From Flavobacteriaceae bacterium (GTDB taxonomy: Bacteria > Bacteroidota > Bacteroidia > Flavobacteriales > Flavobacteriaceae), in assembly GCA_017857815.1 (NCBI GenBank), contig JAFMCL010000007.1, positions 22,988 to 86,987 on the forward strand: a stretch of DNA of 64,000 bases, given 5' to 3'. Position numbers and translations under genes: made by a program. The notes beneath the pieces are model-generated. The model saw nothing but the letters and a program-made list of their open reading frames with translations. It did not search any database and was not told the DNA's origin. This document shows, piece after piece, positions 37,619 through 46,436 of the stretch (positions are counted from its first letter, which is position 1; each line of letters begins with the position of its first letter).

Positions 37619-37987
37619 TCACTTAATTTTTTTAATAGTACCACGCTGTTTGTTCTTGGTGTCGCCAACCATTGAATATTCAAATACATAAGCGTTTTTC
37701 TCCGTAGACAGAATCTTTATCTGAACAGGACGCTTGTCTTGATTTGAAGTTGGGTTAAGTTTTGTCAATATACATTCACAATCATTTACCCATCTGATAG
37801 CGGCTGAGTCTATAACTCCCTCATAGGTCTCAATTTCAAGATTAGCAGTACGAAGGAAGTATGAAGTCTTCATTTCATTATTAACAATAGTGGTAAACTC
37901 AAATGTTCCTTGATGAAAGGCCAAGCAATCGCGCTCAACAGAATAACAAGAAACAAAAAAGAGAAATATTATAATTGAATAGCGCAT
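37619..37987 (-). CDS. Small lipoprotein convergent to parC
   Basis: A 122-aa protein with a lipoprotein signal, MRYSIIIFLFFVSC, Cys14 being the predicted lipidation site. The mature part contains RDCLAFHQGTFEF, ESYEG-like and WVNDCECIL segments that match a flavobacterial orphan family usually sitting beside parC; databases call it DNA topoisomerase IV by proximity. That label is not supported: it is exported and has no topoisomerase motif. Function unknown. Confidence 0.7.
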   Translation of the reverse strand: MRYSIIIFLFFVSCYSVERDCLAFHQGTFEFTTIVNNEMKTSYFLRTANLEIETYEGVIDSAAIRWVNDCECILTKLNPTSNQDKRPVQIKILSTEKNAYVFEYSMVGDTKNKQRGTIKKIK

Positions 37988-38006
37988 TATTTTTTAGCAA
38001 AAATAA

Positions 38007-38432
38007 TTAAGTTTTTGGTTTAAAGCGTTCAAATGTTCCGTCTTCATAGAAATAAACTATTTCTTTTAAAGCAATTTTGCTTTTTGAGGTCATTATTGGA
38101 CTGTTAATGACATTTTCTGTCAATTCCTCGCTTTTAGTTTTGGGAGTGTCCAATATTTCCTGATTCATCGTTTCGGATTTAAATAGACCAAGATCTTTAA
38201 TCTCGCTGGGCAGGGAAGTGGTCGTTCCTAAAATTAACCATTCTAAAGCAACTTCATCAAATGACTCATAAACCTTCATTAAAAAATCAAGACTTGGTTT
38301 ATTCCTTCCTGAAAGAATGTGAGATATGGCAGATCGTTGTACCCCAATTTTTGTTGCAAATGAGGCTGCAGACAAGTCGTGATTCGCCATGATTTCCTCA
38401 AGTCTATTGATTACTTCAGAAGTGTTTAACAT
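38007..38432 (-). CDS. XRE-family transcriptional regulator
   Basis: A 141-aa protein with an N-terminal helix-turn-helix (about residues 8-60: LSAASFATKIGVQRSAISHILSGRNKPSLDFLMKV), characteristic of Cro/CI-type XRE regulators, a linker, and a conserved C-terminal strand (KEIVYFYEDGTFERFKP). The start is set at the ATG at 38432; a TTG three codons upstream lies in a -7 box. The minus-strand sequence before the ATG contains TTGTTTACA, matching the operator motif repeated in the divergent gap, so autoregulation and control of the M14 peptidase are likely. Confidence 0.85.
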   Translation of the reverse strand: MLNTSEVINRLEEIMANHDLSAASFATKIGVQRSAISHILSGRNKPSLDFLMKVYESFDEVALEWLILGTTTSLPSEIKDLGLFKSETMNQEILDTPKTKSEELTENVINSPIMTSKSKIALKEIVYFYEDGTFERFKPKT

Positions 38433-38446
38433 TGTAAACAAATTTA
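38425..38446 (-). promoter_or_regulatory. Promoter and operator half-site of the XRE gene
   Basis: On the minus strand TAAATTTG (38446-38439) matches the -7 consensus and runs straight into GTTTACAATG, so the transcript should be nearly leaderless. The embedded TTGTTTACA (38441-38433) is the half-site found three more times at 38621-38685, which fits autorepression. Confidence 0.5.
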
Positions 38447-38582
38447 TTTGAACTGCAATTTAACCATATTATGGGACATGTACAAATAGGTTTTAATCTA
38501 ATAATAATTAAACTTTTAATTCATTTATTTCTAACAAAATATTGATAATCAATTAATTATGTATAATTATTTTAAAAACAGT

Positions 38583-38590
38583 TACATTTG
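38583..38590 (+). promoter_or_regulatory. Candidate upstream promoter P1 -7 box
   Basis: TACATTTG, an exact TAnnTTTG match. It is part of the 13-bp sequence TTACATTTGTATA, repeated exactly 90 bp later at 38672. Transcription would begin just before the ATG of a 28-codon frame at 38599. Confidence 0.4.
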
Positions 38591-38598
38591 TATACAAA

Positions 38599-38685
38599 AT
38601 GGCTTGCAGGTCAGCTTATTTTGTTTATCAATGTAAATCAATCTTGTTTATGATTGTAAACTTTGACTTGTTTACATTTGTATAA
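38599..38685 (+). CDS. Possible 28-codon leader ORF upstream of the M14 peptidase
   Basis: ATG-initiated frame MACRSAYFVYQCKSILFM...FTFV, stopping at TAA 38683-38685, ten bases before the peptidase GTG. It follows a -7 box (38583-38590) at the spacing seen for near-leaderless genes here. The codons, however, are largely made of the operator repeats, so translation is uncertain and it could simply be non-coding operator DNA. Confidence 0.25.
   Translation: MACRSAYFVYQCKSILFMIVNFDLFTFV
38621..38685 (+). promoter_or_regulatory. Operator array: three tandem 17-bp motifs
   Basis: TTGTTTATCAATGTAAA (38621-38637), TTGTTTATGATTGTAAA (38644-38660) and TTGTTTACATTTGTATA (38669-38685) are spaced 23 and 25 bp apart, about two helical turns plus. 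The second and third together form a perfect inverted repeat TGTAAAC (38655-38661) / GTTTACA (38670-38676) with an 8-bp spacer. They sit between the XRE gene and the peptidase and overlap the peptidase -7 box; likely binding sites of the XRE protein. Confidence 0.6.
38673..38680 (+). promoter_or_regulatory. Promoter P2 -7 box of the M14 peptidase
   Basis: TACATTTG, 14 bp before the GTG start at 38695, lying within the third operator motif. A protein bound there would block RNA polymerase. Confidence 0.55.
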
Positions 38686-38694
38686 AAATTATAA

Positions 38695-39780
38695 GTGAAT
38701 TTTATTGATCGTTATTTACCGCCGTCTAAATTCAATTCTGTTTTAAAGAGCTTACCCAAACAATTCAAATTATCAGTAATTGGAAAATCTGTTCTTAATC
38801 AACCCATTTATGGAATTAAAATAGGTTCTGGTAAGACGAAAGTATTGATGTGGTCACAAATGCATGGCAATGAATCGACAACGACCAAGGTCATTTACGA
38901 CCTAATTCTTTCCTTAAGCGATTCGGGAGGGTCATTCTTAGTTGAAGGGCTAACTCTTTATATTATACCGCAACTCAATCCTGACGGCGCTGAAGCCTAC
39001 ACACGGTTAAATGCCAATGGGGTAGACCTTAACAGGGATGCCCTTGATCTTTCACAGCCAGAAAGTATCGTTTTAAGAAAAGTGTTTAAAGATTTTAAAC
39101 CAGACTTCTGCTTTAACCTCCATGGACAAAGAACCATTTTTTCAGCAGGTAAAAAAGGGAAAACAGCTACGGTGTCATTTCTTGCCCCAGCTGCAGACCC
39201 AGAAAAGAGCTTCACTTCAGCTAGAACAATAGCAATGCAGGTCATCGCAGCAATTAACAATCAATTACAGCAAAGTCTTCCTGATCAAATCGGTCGTTTT
39301 GATGATACTTTCAATCACAATTGCGTAGGGGATTATTTTTCTTGCGAAGGGATTCCAACAATTTTGTTTGAAGCTGGTCATTATTCAAACGATTACAATA
39401 GAAATATTACTCGAAAATTCATTTTAGAAGCCCTTGAATGCGCCATTGATGTGATTCAAAATAAAACCTATTTGAATTATTCCGTATCTGAGTATCTCAA
39501 AATACCTGAAAACCATCAGGATTACGTTGACATTTTATGCAAAAATGTAACAATAAAAGAGGGTGATAAAGTATTTTATAATCAAGAAATGGCAGTCCAA
39601 TTCATTGAGGAATTAGAGGGAGATAAAATTAAATTTCAACCGATTTTCCATTCCTTCGGAGACCGGATTGAACTGTTGGCGCATAAAACAATTGATTTTC
39701 AAGACAATTCTAGACCTTCAGTGTTTCTCTTTTCGCAAGGCGAGAATATTAATAATGAGGATTTTTGGTGTTTTAAATGA
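38695..39780 (+). CDS. M14-family zinc carboxypeptidase
   Basis: A 361-aa protein. Zinc ligands His57 and Glu60 lie in SQMHGNEST; a third His is in the FNLHGQRTIF region. NRDALDLSQPES gives the substrate-carboxylate Asn-Arg, and the general-base Glu is in ILFEAGHYSNDY. No signal peptide is evident, so it probably acts in the cytoplasm on peptides or N-acylated amino acids. Start codon is GTG directly after an in-frame TAA at 38692. Its promoter overlaps the XRE operator array. Confidence 0.88.
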   Translation: MNFIDRYLPPSKFNSVLKSLPKQFKLSVIGKSVLNQPIYGIKIGSGKTKVLMWSQMHGNESTTTKVIYDLILSLSDSGGSFLVEGLTLYIIPQLNPDGAEAYTRLNANGVDLNRDALDLSQPESIVLRKVFKDFKPDFCFNLHGQRTIFSAGKKGKTATVSFLAPAADPEKSFTSARTIAMQVIAAINNQLQQSLPDQIGRFDDTFNHNCVGDYFSCEGIPTILFEAGHYSNDYNRNITRKFILEALECAIDVIQNKTYLNYSVSEYLKIPENHQDYVDILCKNVTIKEGDKVFYNQEMAVQFIEELEGDKIKFQPIFHSFGDRIELLAHKTIDFQDNSRPSVFLFSQGENINNEDFWCFK

Positions 39781-39831
39781 TAATAAATCAAAAATTTTAC
39801 CAATTTACCGATTTATAGTCAATATTTATGT

Positions 39832-39839
39832 TAAATTTG
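39832..39839 (+). promoter_or_regulatory. -7 element of the Lrp/AsnC gene
   Basis: TAAATTTG, matching TAnnTTTG, ending 17 bp before the ATG at 39857. Confidence 0.45.
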
Positions 39840-39856
39840 TCGCATAAATAATCCAA

Positions 39857-40336
39857 ATGAATAAAGTAAAACTAGACGAGGTAGATCACCAAATTCTTGA
39901 TATTCTAATTGATAATACACGTGTTCCTTTCACAGATATCGCAAAACGTTTGTTAATTTCTCCTGGAACTGTTCACGTAAGGGTAAAGAAAATGGAAGAT
40001 GCTGGAATTATTAAAGGATCATCGCTTAATTTGGACTATGTTAAGTTAGGATATTCTTTTATTGCTTATGTTGGGATTTTTCTTCAGAAAACCCAACGTA
40101 TCTCAGAAGTTTTGGTAGATTTGAATAAAATACCATTTGTCACTGTAGCACACATCACAACAGGGAAATTCAACATTTTTTGTAAGGTAAGAGCTCATGA
40201 CACTAAACATGCAAAAGATATCATTTTTATGATCGATGATATTGATGGTGTTTCAAGAACAGAAACGATGATTTCACTAGAGGAAAGCATCAACGACAAG
40301 AAAAGATTAATGCACCGAATTTTTAATGATCTTTAA
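39857..40336 (+). CDS. Lrp/AsnC-family transcriptional regulator
   Basis: A 159-aa regulator: N-terminal winged helix (LDEVDHQILDILIDNTRVPFTDIAKRLLISPGTVHVRVKKME) and a C-terminal RAM/AsnC effector domain (FVTVAHITTGKFNIFCKVRA, GVSRTETMISLEE). Members bind amino acids and regulate their metabolism. The following ppc gene starts 17 bp downstream, so the two may share a transcript. Target genes unknown. Confidence 0.93.
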   Translation: MNKVKLDEVDHQILDILIDNTRVPFTDIAKRLLISPGTVHVRVKKMEDAGIIKGSSLNLDYVKLGYSFIAYVGIFLQKTQRISEVLVDLNKIPFVTVAHITTGKFNIFCKVRAHDTKHAKDIIFMIDDIDGVSRTETMISLEESINDKKRLMHRIFNDL

Positions 40337-40353
40337 TATACATAAACAAATCA

Positions 40354-42945
40354 ATGGCTAGAAAACCTAAAATCGAGAGATTTAATGAACGTGTACTTTC
40401 TAAATTTCAAATTTACAATAGTCTTTTTCTAACCTTACCTTTTGATTCCATTCGTAACACTTCCGTTCTATTGCCCTTATTTGCGGATCATTGCAAAACG
40501 GGTTATGAACAAAATCTGAACCCGAAAGAGATAACAACTACTTTTTTCTCGCGCTACTTACCAGAATATGACAAAGAAAAACAAGTTGATCTCCTATTTC
40601 AATTCATTCAATTTATAGAGCGCCAAGTTGTTCTGTTTGATGCCATAGAGGATTCTGCATTCGGTTACGTCAATAACATGCACGGTAGGGGGACGCTTCG
40701 TCACATTAAAGAAGAAGCAACAGTCGACAATAAAATGGACGCGTTAAAAGATTATTTAAACCGTTTTAAGGTTCGAATAGTCCTTACTGCACATCCAACT
40801 CAGTTTTACCCTGGAAGCGTCTTGGGTATTATAAATGACCTTTCAAGGGCCATTGACATGGATAAAACCGAAGAGGTGAAACTTTTACTTACTCAGTTGG
40901 GGAAAACAAGGTTTTATAAAAAAACCAAACCTTCTCCTTTCGATGAAGCGATTAGTTTAATATGGTACCTTGAGAACGTTTTTTATCATTCTGCGAGTAA
41001 AATTTTCACTTACCTTCAAAGCCATGTTTTTGGCAAAGATCAATTGATTGACAATTCAATTTTTGATTTTGGATTTTGGCCAGGTGGAGATCGTGATGGT
41101 AATCCTTACGTTACTCCAGAAATAACACTAAAAACAGCTCAAAGTCTTAGGTTTTCGATACTGAGAAACTACTTTAGAGAGCTTAGAAAAATCAAAAGAA
41201 GACTAACATTTGATAATCTAGAAGACAAAGTTGATGCCTTAGAGAATGATCTCTATGCAATGCTGTTTTCTAAAACCAAGCCACAGTATTTTACTCTTGA
41301 ATATTTTCAGGGTAAGTTAGAAGAAATTCATCAAATAATTGTCAACCAATACGATGGTTTATATGAGAATCTAATCGTTGACCTTAAGCATAAAGTTAAA
41401 ATTTTTGGTTTTCACTTTGCAAGTTTAGACATTAGGCAAGATTCAAGAGTTCATAAAACGGTTTTTGATGAGATTTTTACACATCCAGAAATTTCAAAAT
41501 ATGTTGAAAATTTCCCGACTAATTATTACGAATTAGACACAGAAGCCAGATATGATGTTCTCACTAAAGTAAAAGGAGATGTACCATTTGATATTTTTGA
41601 GTCTACGATTACTAGAGAAACTCTCGGGAGTATTCGGGCGATGCGTGAAATTCAAAAGCTTAATGGAGAAAGAGGTTGCAACAGATACATTATTAGTAAT
41701 TGTCAGTCACTCGAAAACATATTAGAAATTTTTGCCATTCATAAAATCTGCGATTGGGAACAACCAACAGTTGACATAATACCATTGTTTGAAACAATAC
41801 CTGATTTGAATGTATGCGAAGAGATAATGAGGTCTTTATATGAAAATTCGGTATACAGAAATCACCTTGAATCCAGAGCCAACAAACAAACTGTTATGCT
41901 TGGCTTCTCTGACGGAACCAAAGATGGGGGTTATTTTATGGCGAATTGGAGTATCTACAAAGCAAAAGAGGATTTAACACAGCTTTCAAAACAATATGGA
42001 TTGAATGTTGCCTTTTTTGACGGTAGAGGAGGGCCACCAGCACGAGGTGGTGGAAACACCCACCAATTCTATGCATCGATGGGTAATAAGATTCAAGCGG
42101 ATGACATTCAACTTACTGTTCAGGGGCAAACCATTAGTTCTAATTTTGGAACGGAAGATTCTTGTCAATATAATTTAGAGCAACTTTTAAGTTCTGGAAT
42201 TCAAAATCAAGTTTTTAATTCCGAACGAAGTAATCTCAACGATGACGACAGAGAAACTCTAACGATTCTTGCGAGCGAAAGTCATGATAAATATCAAAAA
42301 TTCAAGTCTCACCCTGATTTTCTTGCTTATTTAGAAGAAATGACCACGCTGCGTTATTATTCAAAAGCAAATATTGGAAGTCGTCCTTCTAAGAGAGGCT
42401 CGGCTAGTAAGCTTAATTTTTCGGACCTAAGAGCAATTCCTTTTGTGGGAAGTTGGAGTCAATCCAAGCAGAATGTTCCTGGTTTCTTTGGGGTTGGAAC
42501 GGCATTAAAATCATTTGAAGCAAATGGTGAATTTGATCGTGTGACTCAATTGTATGAAAGATGTTCTTTCTTTAAAACCTTAATTGCAAACAGCATGATG
42601 AGTTTAACGAAATCATTTTTCGCTTTAACAGCTCACATGCAAAACGATCCACGATTTGGCGAATTCTGGAATGTGATTCATGACGAATATCTTTTAACTA
42701 AAGAAATGATCATAAAGCTCACTGGCTTAAATGACCTAATGGAGAATGAACAAACAGGTAAGGCTTCGATAAAAGTTAGAGAAGAAATCGTGCAGCCGTT
42801 ATTAACAATTCAGCAATATGCGCTCATGACCATACAAGAGTCTAAAACCACAGGTGCTGTCTCTGAAGAGATGATTTCGCTTTATGAAAAAATGGTAACA
42901 AGATCTTTGTTTGGAAATATCAATGCAAGCAGAAATTCTGCTTAG
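40354..42945 (+). CDS. ppc: Phosphoenolpyruvate carboxylase
   Basis: Carboxylates PEP to oxaloacetate to refill the TCA cycle. 863 aa. Active-site motifs are complete: LTAHPTQFYPGSV (catalytic His), FWPGGDRDGNPYV, LGFSDGTKDGGYFMANW (Lys/Arg substrate loop), FFDGRGGPPARGGGNTH and QGQTISSNFG. The C-terminus ends RSLFGNINASRNSA where many PEPCs end with NTG, a flavobacterial variant. Its stop overlaps the convergent aroB stop by 4 bp. Confidence 0.96.
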   Translation: MARKPKIERFNERVLSKFQIYNSLFLTLPFDSIRNTSVLLPLFADHCKTGYEQNLNPKEITTTFFSRYLPEYDKEKQVDLLFQFIQFIERQVVLFDAIEDSAFGYVNNMHGRGTLRHIKEEATVDNKMDALKDYLNRFKVRIVLTAHPTQFYPGSVLGIINDLSRAIDMDKTEEVKLLLTQLGKTRFYKKTKPSPFDEAISLIWYLENVFYHSASKIFTYLQSHVFGKDQLIDNSIFDFGFWPGGDRDGNPYVTPEITLKTAQSLRFSILRNYFRELRKIKRRLTFDNLEDKVDALENDLYAMLFSKTKPQYFTLEYFQGKLEEIHQIIVNQYDGLYENLIVDLKHKVKIFGFHFASLDIRQDSRVHKTVFDEIFTHPEISKYVENFPTNYYELDTEARYDVLTKVKGDVPFDIFESTITRETLGSIRAMREIQKLNGERGCNRYIISNCQSLENILEIFAIHKICDWEQPTVDIIPLFETIPDLNVCEEIMRSLYENSVYRNHLESRANKQTVMLGFSDGTKDGGYFMANWSIYKAKEDLTQLSKQYGLNVAFFDGRGGPPARGGGNTHQFYASMGNKIQADDIQLTVQGQTISSNFGTEDSCQYNLEQLLSSGIQNQVFNSERSNLNDDDRETLTILASESHDKYQKFKSHPDFLAYLEEMTTLRYYSKANIGSRPSKRGSASKLNFSDLRAIPFVGSWSQSKQNVPGFFGVGTALKSFEANGEFDRVTQLYERCSFFKTLIANSMMSLTKSFFALTAHMQNDPRFGEFWNVIHDEYLLTKEMIIKLTGLNDLMENEQTGKASIKVREEIVQPLLTIQQYALMTIQESKTTGAVSEEMISLYEKMVTRSLFGNINASRNSA

Positions 42946-44024
42946 TCTTTTTGATAATAATTAAAAGCACCTTCAAAATAGGAGTCCTCGATTTGAACAT
43001 CAATCACAGGGATTCCTATTTTTTTTAATAAAACAAACTTCACTTTCCCGTGGCTATTTTTCTTATCATATTTTAACAAAGCAAGTATTTCTTGAATGTC
43101 CTCTTTAGAAAAATCAACTTTTGGGAATAGATTTAAGAAAACGCTTTTGATTTCATCAACTTCAGAAGAACTGAGCTCACAGAGCTGACTGGCCAAATAG
43201 GCTTCTAGTATCATGCCTACTGCTATCGCTTCTCCATGTAGAAGTGCTGTTTTATTTGAATCTGTCAGAAAGAAAGATTCGATTGCATGACCCAGTGTAT
43301 GTCCAAAATTTAAAATTTTCCTTCTGCCCATTTCATAGGGATCCGCAGTTACCACCTCGTTTTTTATCATTACGGAATGATGTATGTGTGGTAGAATATT
43401 TCCTTCTTCAAAATCTTTAAATTGAGATAATTCTCTAAAATAAGAAGCATCACAAATTAGACCATGTTTTAACATTTCAGAATAGCCACTTCTGTATTCA
43501 TTTTTTGGTAAAGTCCTTAAGAATTCAGAATCAATAAGAACCAATTGGGGGTTTACAATAACACCAATTTGATTTTTAAGCCCTCCCAGGTCAACACCTG
43601 TTTTTCCACCAACTGAAGCATCTACCATAGAAAGCAGGGTTGTGGGGATGTTTACAAAATCAATTCCTCTATTAAAAGTCGATGCAACAAATCCACCAAG
43701 ATCTGTGACAACACCGCCTCCCAAATTGATGAGCAAACTTTTTCTGTCTGCACCCATGTCGGATAGTTTCTGCCAAACAAAACGACAGGTATCCAAATGC
43801 TTATTTATTTCATTGGCAGGTATTTCGATCACAGGGACTCCCTTTAAATCTTCAAAATGTTCAAAAAAATAGGGGAGGCAAAAGTCTTTCGTATGATTGT
43901 CAACTAAAATAAAAATTGTTGAATAGGATTTGCTTTCTAATAAATTATTAAGCGCAACATATCCGTTTTCTGAGAAAGTCACTTCATAATTTGATCCCTT
44001 GATTGATTTTAAATTTTCGCTCAT
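42942..44024 (-). CDS. aroB: 3-dehydroquinate synthase (AroB)
   Basis: Second step of the shikimate pathway, NAD- and metal-dependent cyclisation of DAHP. 360 aa. NAD region NLGGGVVTDLGGFVASTFNRGIDFVNIPTTLLSMVDASVGGKTGVD; metal ligands in RSGYSEMLKHGLI, GHTLGHAIE and LLHGEAIAVGM. Last gene of the minus-strand run porX-tsaE-orphan-aroB; 46 bp from the previous gene. Confidence 0.97.
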   Translation of the reverse strand: MSENLKSIKGSNYEVTFSENGYVALNNLLESKSYSTIFILVDNHTKDFCLPYFFEHFEDLKGVPVIEIPANEINKHLDTCRFVWQKLSDMGADRKSLLINLGGGVVTDLGGFVASTFNRGIDFVNIPTTLLSMVDASVGGKTGVDLGGLKNQIGVIVNPQLVLIDSEFLRTLPKNEYRSGYSEMLKHGLICDASYFRELSQFKDFEEGNILPHIHHSVMIKNEVVTADPYEMGRRKILNFGHTLGHAIESFFLTDSNKTALLHGEAIAVGMILEAYLASQLCELSSSEVDEIKSVFLNLFPKVDFSKEDIQEILALLKYDKKNSHGKVKFVLLKKIGIPVIDVQIEDSYFEGAFNYYQKD

Positions 44025-44070
44025 GTTTACAAAAATAAGTTTTTATTTTAATAAATTAATTGGGTGAATT

Positions 44071-44445
44071 TTAATCAGATAGATTCTTGCTTAATTGAAT
44101 GATGTTAATCATTTCATCACAATTCTCTAACTCAACATTAATGTTTTTATCCTCCCAATAACCAGTTAAGTAATAAGTTTTACAACTGTCTTTTTCTCTG
44201 TCACTCTTGCCAAAATCAACACTGGCCATTTTTAAAAATGACCGGAATGCAATGGAATCAAAACTTGAAAACTCACTGCTAGTGTGGCCAACGGATCCCC
44301 AAGATTTTTTTGATATATTGCTTATTACACGATCATTTGGGCCATAATTACAACTGGTTTTTTTACCCTTCAAAACGAAAGACAGAAAAACCAATCCGAC
44401 TGCAAACCCCATGAGATAATATCCAATTCTATAGATTAATTTCAT
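44071..44445 (-). CDS. Flavobacterial orphan membrane-anchored protein
   Basis: A 124-aa protein with a single N-terminal helix (IGYYLMGFAVGLVFLSFVLKG), then KTSCNYGPNDRVISNI, a strongly patterned segment found in flavobacterial homologues sometimes called DUF4258. A second conserved feature is DSCKTYYLTG with a cysteine. Predicted periplasmic domain on an inner-membrane anchor. It lies between tsaE (2 bp) and aroB, and is therefore cotranscribed with tsaE. Function unknown. Confidence 0.65.
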   Translation of the reverse strand: MKLIYRIGYYLMGFAVGLVFLSFVLKGKKTSCNYGPNDRVISNISKKSWGSVGHTSSEFSSFDSIAFRSFLKMASVDFGKSDREKDSCKTYYLTGYWEDKNINVELENCDEMINIIQLSKNLSD

Positions 44446-44447
44446 TG

Positions 44448-44861
44448 TTATTTTTTTAATTCTAAAACTCTTTTATTGACAGCTGCCAAGGAAATTTCAA
44501 CAATATGAATGTTTTCCTGAGGAAGTAGCGATTTAATTTTATCTCCCCATTCGATGAGACAAATCTGTCCGGAATCTAAATATTCCTCGACCCCAATATC
44601 CATTGCTTCTTTCGTATCTTCTATACGATAGAAATCAAAATGAAAAACATTGCCTTTTGAAGGACTTTTATATTGATTTATGATCGAAAAAGTGGGGCTG
44701 CTTATGTTGTCCATAACTCCCCATTCTAGGCAAAGTTGACGAATAAAGGTTGTTTTCCCAGCACCCAAATCCCCATTGAAACAAACAATCGGATGGATTA
44801 GTTTTTCATTTAGAAGTACAACAGCCTTATTGATCTCATTTAAACTGAATTCAATTTTCAT
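44448..44861 (-). CDS. tsaE: tRNA threonylcarbamoyladenosine ATPase TsaE
   Basis: P-loop ATPase required with TsaB and TsaD for t6A modification of tRNAs reading ANN codons. 137 aa with Walker A FNGDLGAGKTTFIR, SSPTFSIINQY and HFDFYRIED, and the C-terminal Trp-containing IEWGDKI. The gene begins 9 bp after porX; adjacency of tsaE and porX recurs in Bacteroidota as far as I recall. Confidence 0.95.
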   Translation of the reverse strand: MKIEFSLNEINKAVVLLNEKLIHPIVCFNGDLGAGKTTFIRQLCLEWGVMDNISSPTFSIINQYKSPSKGNVFHFDFYRIEDTKEAMDIGVEEYLDSGQICLIEWGDKIKSLLPQENIHIVEISLAAVNKRVLELKK

Positions 44862-44870
44862 GAAACAAAT

Positions 44871-46430
44871 TTACGACTCTCTTGGCGTCATTACAACAAA
44901 GGGAACAATCATTTCTTCCATCGAGACTCCTCCGTGCTGAAAAGTATTTCTAAAGTGAGTCGCGAAGTGATTAAAATTATTTTGAAAGATAAAGTATTGA
45001 CTTCCTTTTGCAAAAATAAATTTACTATTTAAGTGCTCAGCGGGAAGCATGAATTCTTTAGGATTAGTAACTTCAATAATATCTTTTGAATTGTGGCTAA
45101 CGTTTCTTCCTGTTTTATATCGCAGGTTTGTGCCAGCGTCTTTTGTAGAAATAATTTCGGTTGCTTGATCAACATTTATGGTTCCATGATCAGTCGTTAT
45201 CGCAAGTTTAAATCCTAGTTTCTGAGATTTTTGAATAATGTCAAGTAGGGGGGAGTTTTCAAACCAGGACAGTGTGAGAGATCGAAAAGCCTTGTTGTCG
45301 GGAGCAAGCTCCTTGATAATGTCCATTTCTGTCTTGGCATGCGAAATCATGTCAACAAAATTATAAACCACAACAAGCAGCCTGTCTTTACTGTAGTTTT
45401 GAAGATATTTATGCAACTCTTTTCCTGCCTTTAGATTTGTTACTTTCACATAACTAAATGGAATGTCTATATTCAGCCGTGATAGTTGAGCCTGAAGGAA
45501 TTCAGATTCTTTGAGATTTTTCCCCCCTTCTTCGTTTTCATTTACCCACAAATCTGGATGTTTGTCTTGCATTTCCAATGGAGTAAGTCCTGAAAAAAGA
45601 GCATTCCTACAGTAATGAGTTGCTGTCGGCAACAGGCTAAAATATGTAGATTCCTCTTTCGTTACATAATAATTTTCTATAACTGGAGCGATCATTTTCC
45701 ATTGGTCATATCTTAAATTATCAATCACTAGAAGCAATGTAGTATCCTTTGTTCCAGGCAATATTCTAGGAAATAACCTTTCTTTAAAAAGTTGATGAGA
45801 CAACGTTGGTCCCTCATCATTCATCATCCAGTTCTTATAGTTTTGCGCTATAAATTTCGAAAACAAGTGATTGGCTTCTTTCATCTGCTCTTCAAAGATC
45901 TCAAGCATCCCGCTGCCTTCAAGTGTTTGGAGTTCCATCTCCCAATAGATCATCTTTAAATAAAATGCAGTCCAATCCTTATCCGTTTCAATTTCGTTTA
46001 ATTCCAAACTGATTTTCCTAAACTCTTGCTGGTAGTTACTGATCGTTTTTTCTGCAATCAAGTTCTTGTGTTGAAATAATTTTTTAAGCGCCAAAAGAAT
46101 TTGATGAGGATTAACGGGTTTAATCAAATAATCAGAAATCTTAGCGCCAATGGCTTCCTCCATGATCTGTTCCTCCTCATTCTTTGTAATCATGATAATA
46201 GGAAGATTAGGCAGAATGATTTTAAGCTCATTTAAGGTCTCCAACCCACTCAACCCAGGCATATTTTCATCGAGGAGCACTACGTCAAATGAGGTGTTTT
46301 TAATTAAAGACAAGGCATCTTGACCATTGTTGCACGGAGTGGTCTGATAGCCTCTATGTTCTAGGAAAAGAAAGTGAGATTTTAAAAGCTCAATTTCGTC
46401 ATCTACCCAAAGAATTTTAATTGATGTCAT
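44871..46430 (-). CDS. porX: PorX-type response regulator with PglZ/alkaline-phosphatase domain
   Basis: A 519-aa protein. Receiver domain at residues 1-120 with acidic pair Asp10/Asp11, phospho-acceptor Asp54 (LLDENMPG) and Lys in MITKNEEE. A helical linker follows, then a PglZ-family alkaline-phosphatase-superfamily domain from about 200 (LLLVIDNLRYDQW metal Asp, TTDHGTI). In Porphyromonas and Flavobacterium PorX with the PorY kinase controls the type IX secretion system and gliding genes. No porY or secretion genes lie within the window. First gene of its operon. Confidence 0.92.
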   Translation of the reverse strand: MTSIKILWVDDEIELLKSHFLFLEHRGYQTTPCNNGQDALSLIKNTSFDVVLLDENMPGLSGLETLNELKIILPNLPIIMITKNEEEQIMEEAIGAKISDYLIKPVNPHQILLALKKLFQHKNLIAEKTISNYQQEFRKISLELNEIETDKDWTAFYLKMIYWEMELQTLEGSGMLEIFEEQMKEANHLFSKFIAQNYKNWMMNDEGPTLSHQLFKERLFPRILPGTKDTTLLLVIDNLRYDQWKMIAPVIENYYVTKEESTYFSLLPTATHYCRNALFSGLTPLEMQDKHPDLWVNENEEGGKNLKESEFLQAQLSRLNIDIPFSYVKVTNLKAGKELHKYLQNYSKDRLLVVVYNFVDMISHAKTEMDIIKELAPDNKAFRSLTLSWFENSPLLDIIQKSQKLGFKLAITTDHGTINVDQATEIISTKDAGTNLRYKTGRNVSHNSKDIIEVTNPKEFMLPAEHLNSKFIFAKGSQYFIFQNNFNHFATHFRNTFQHGGVSMEEMIVPFVVMTPRES

Positions 46431-46436
46431 AATGTA

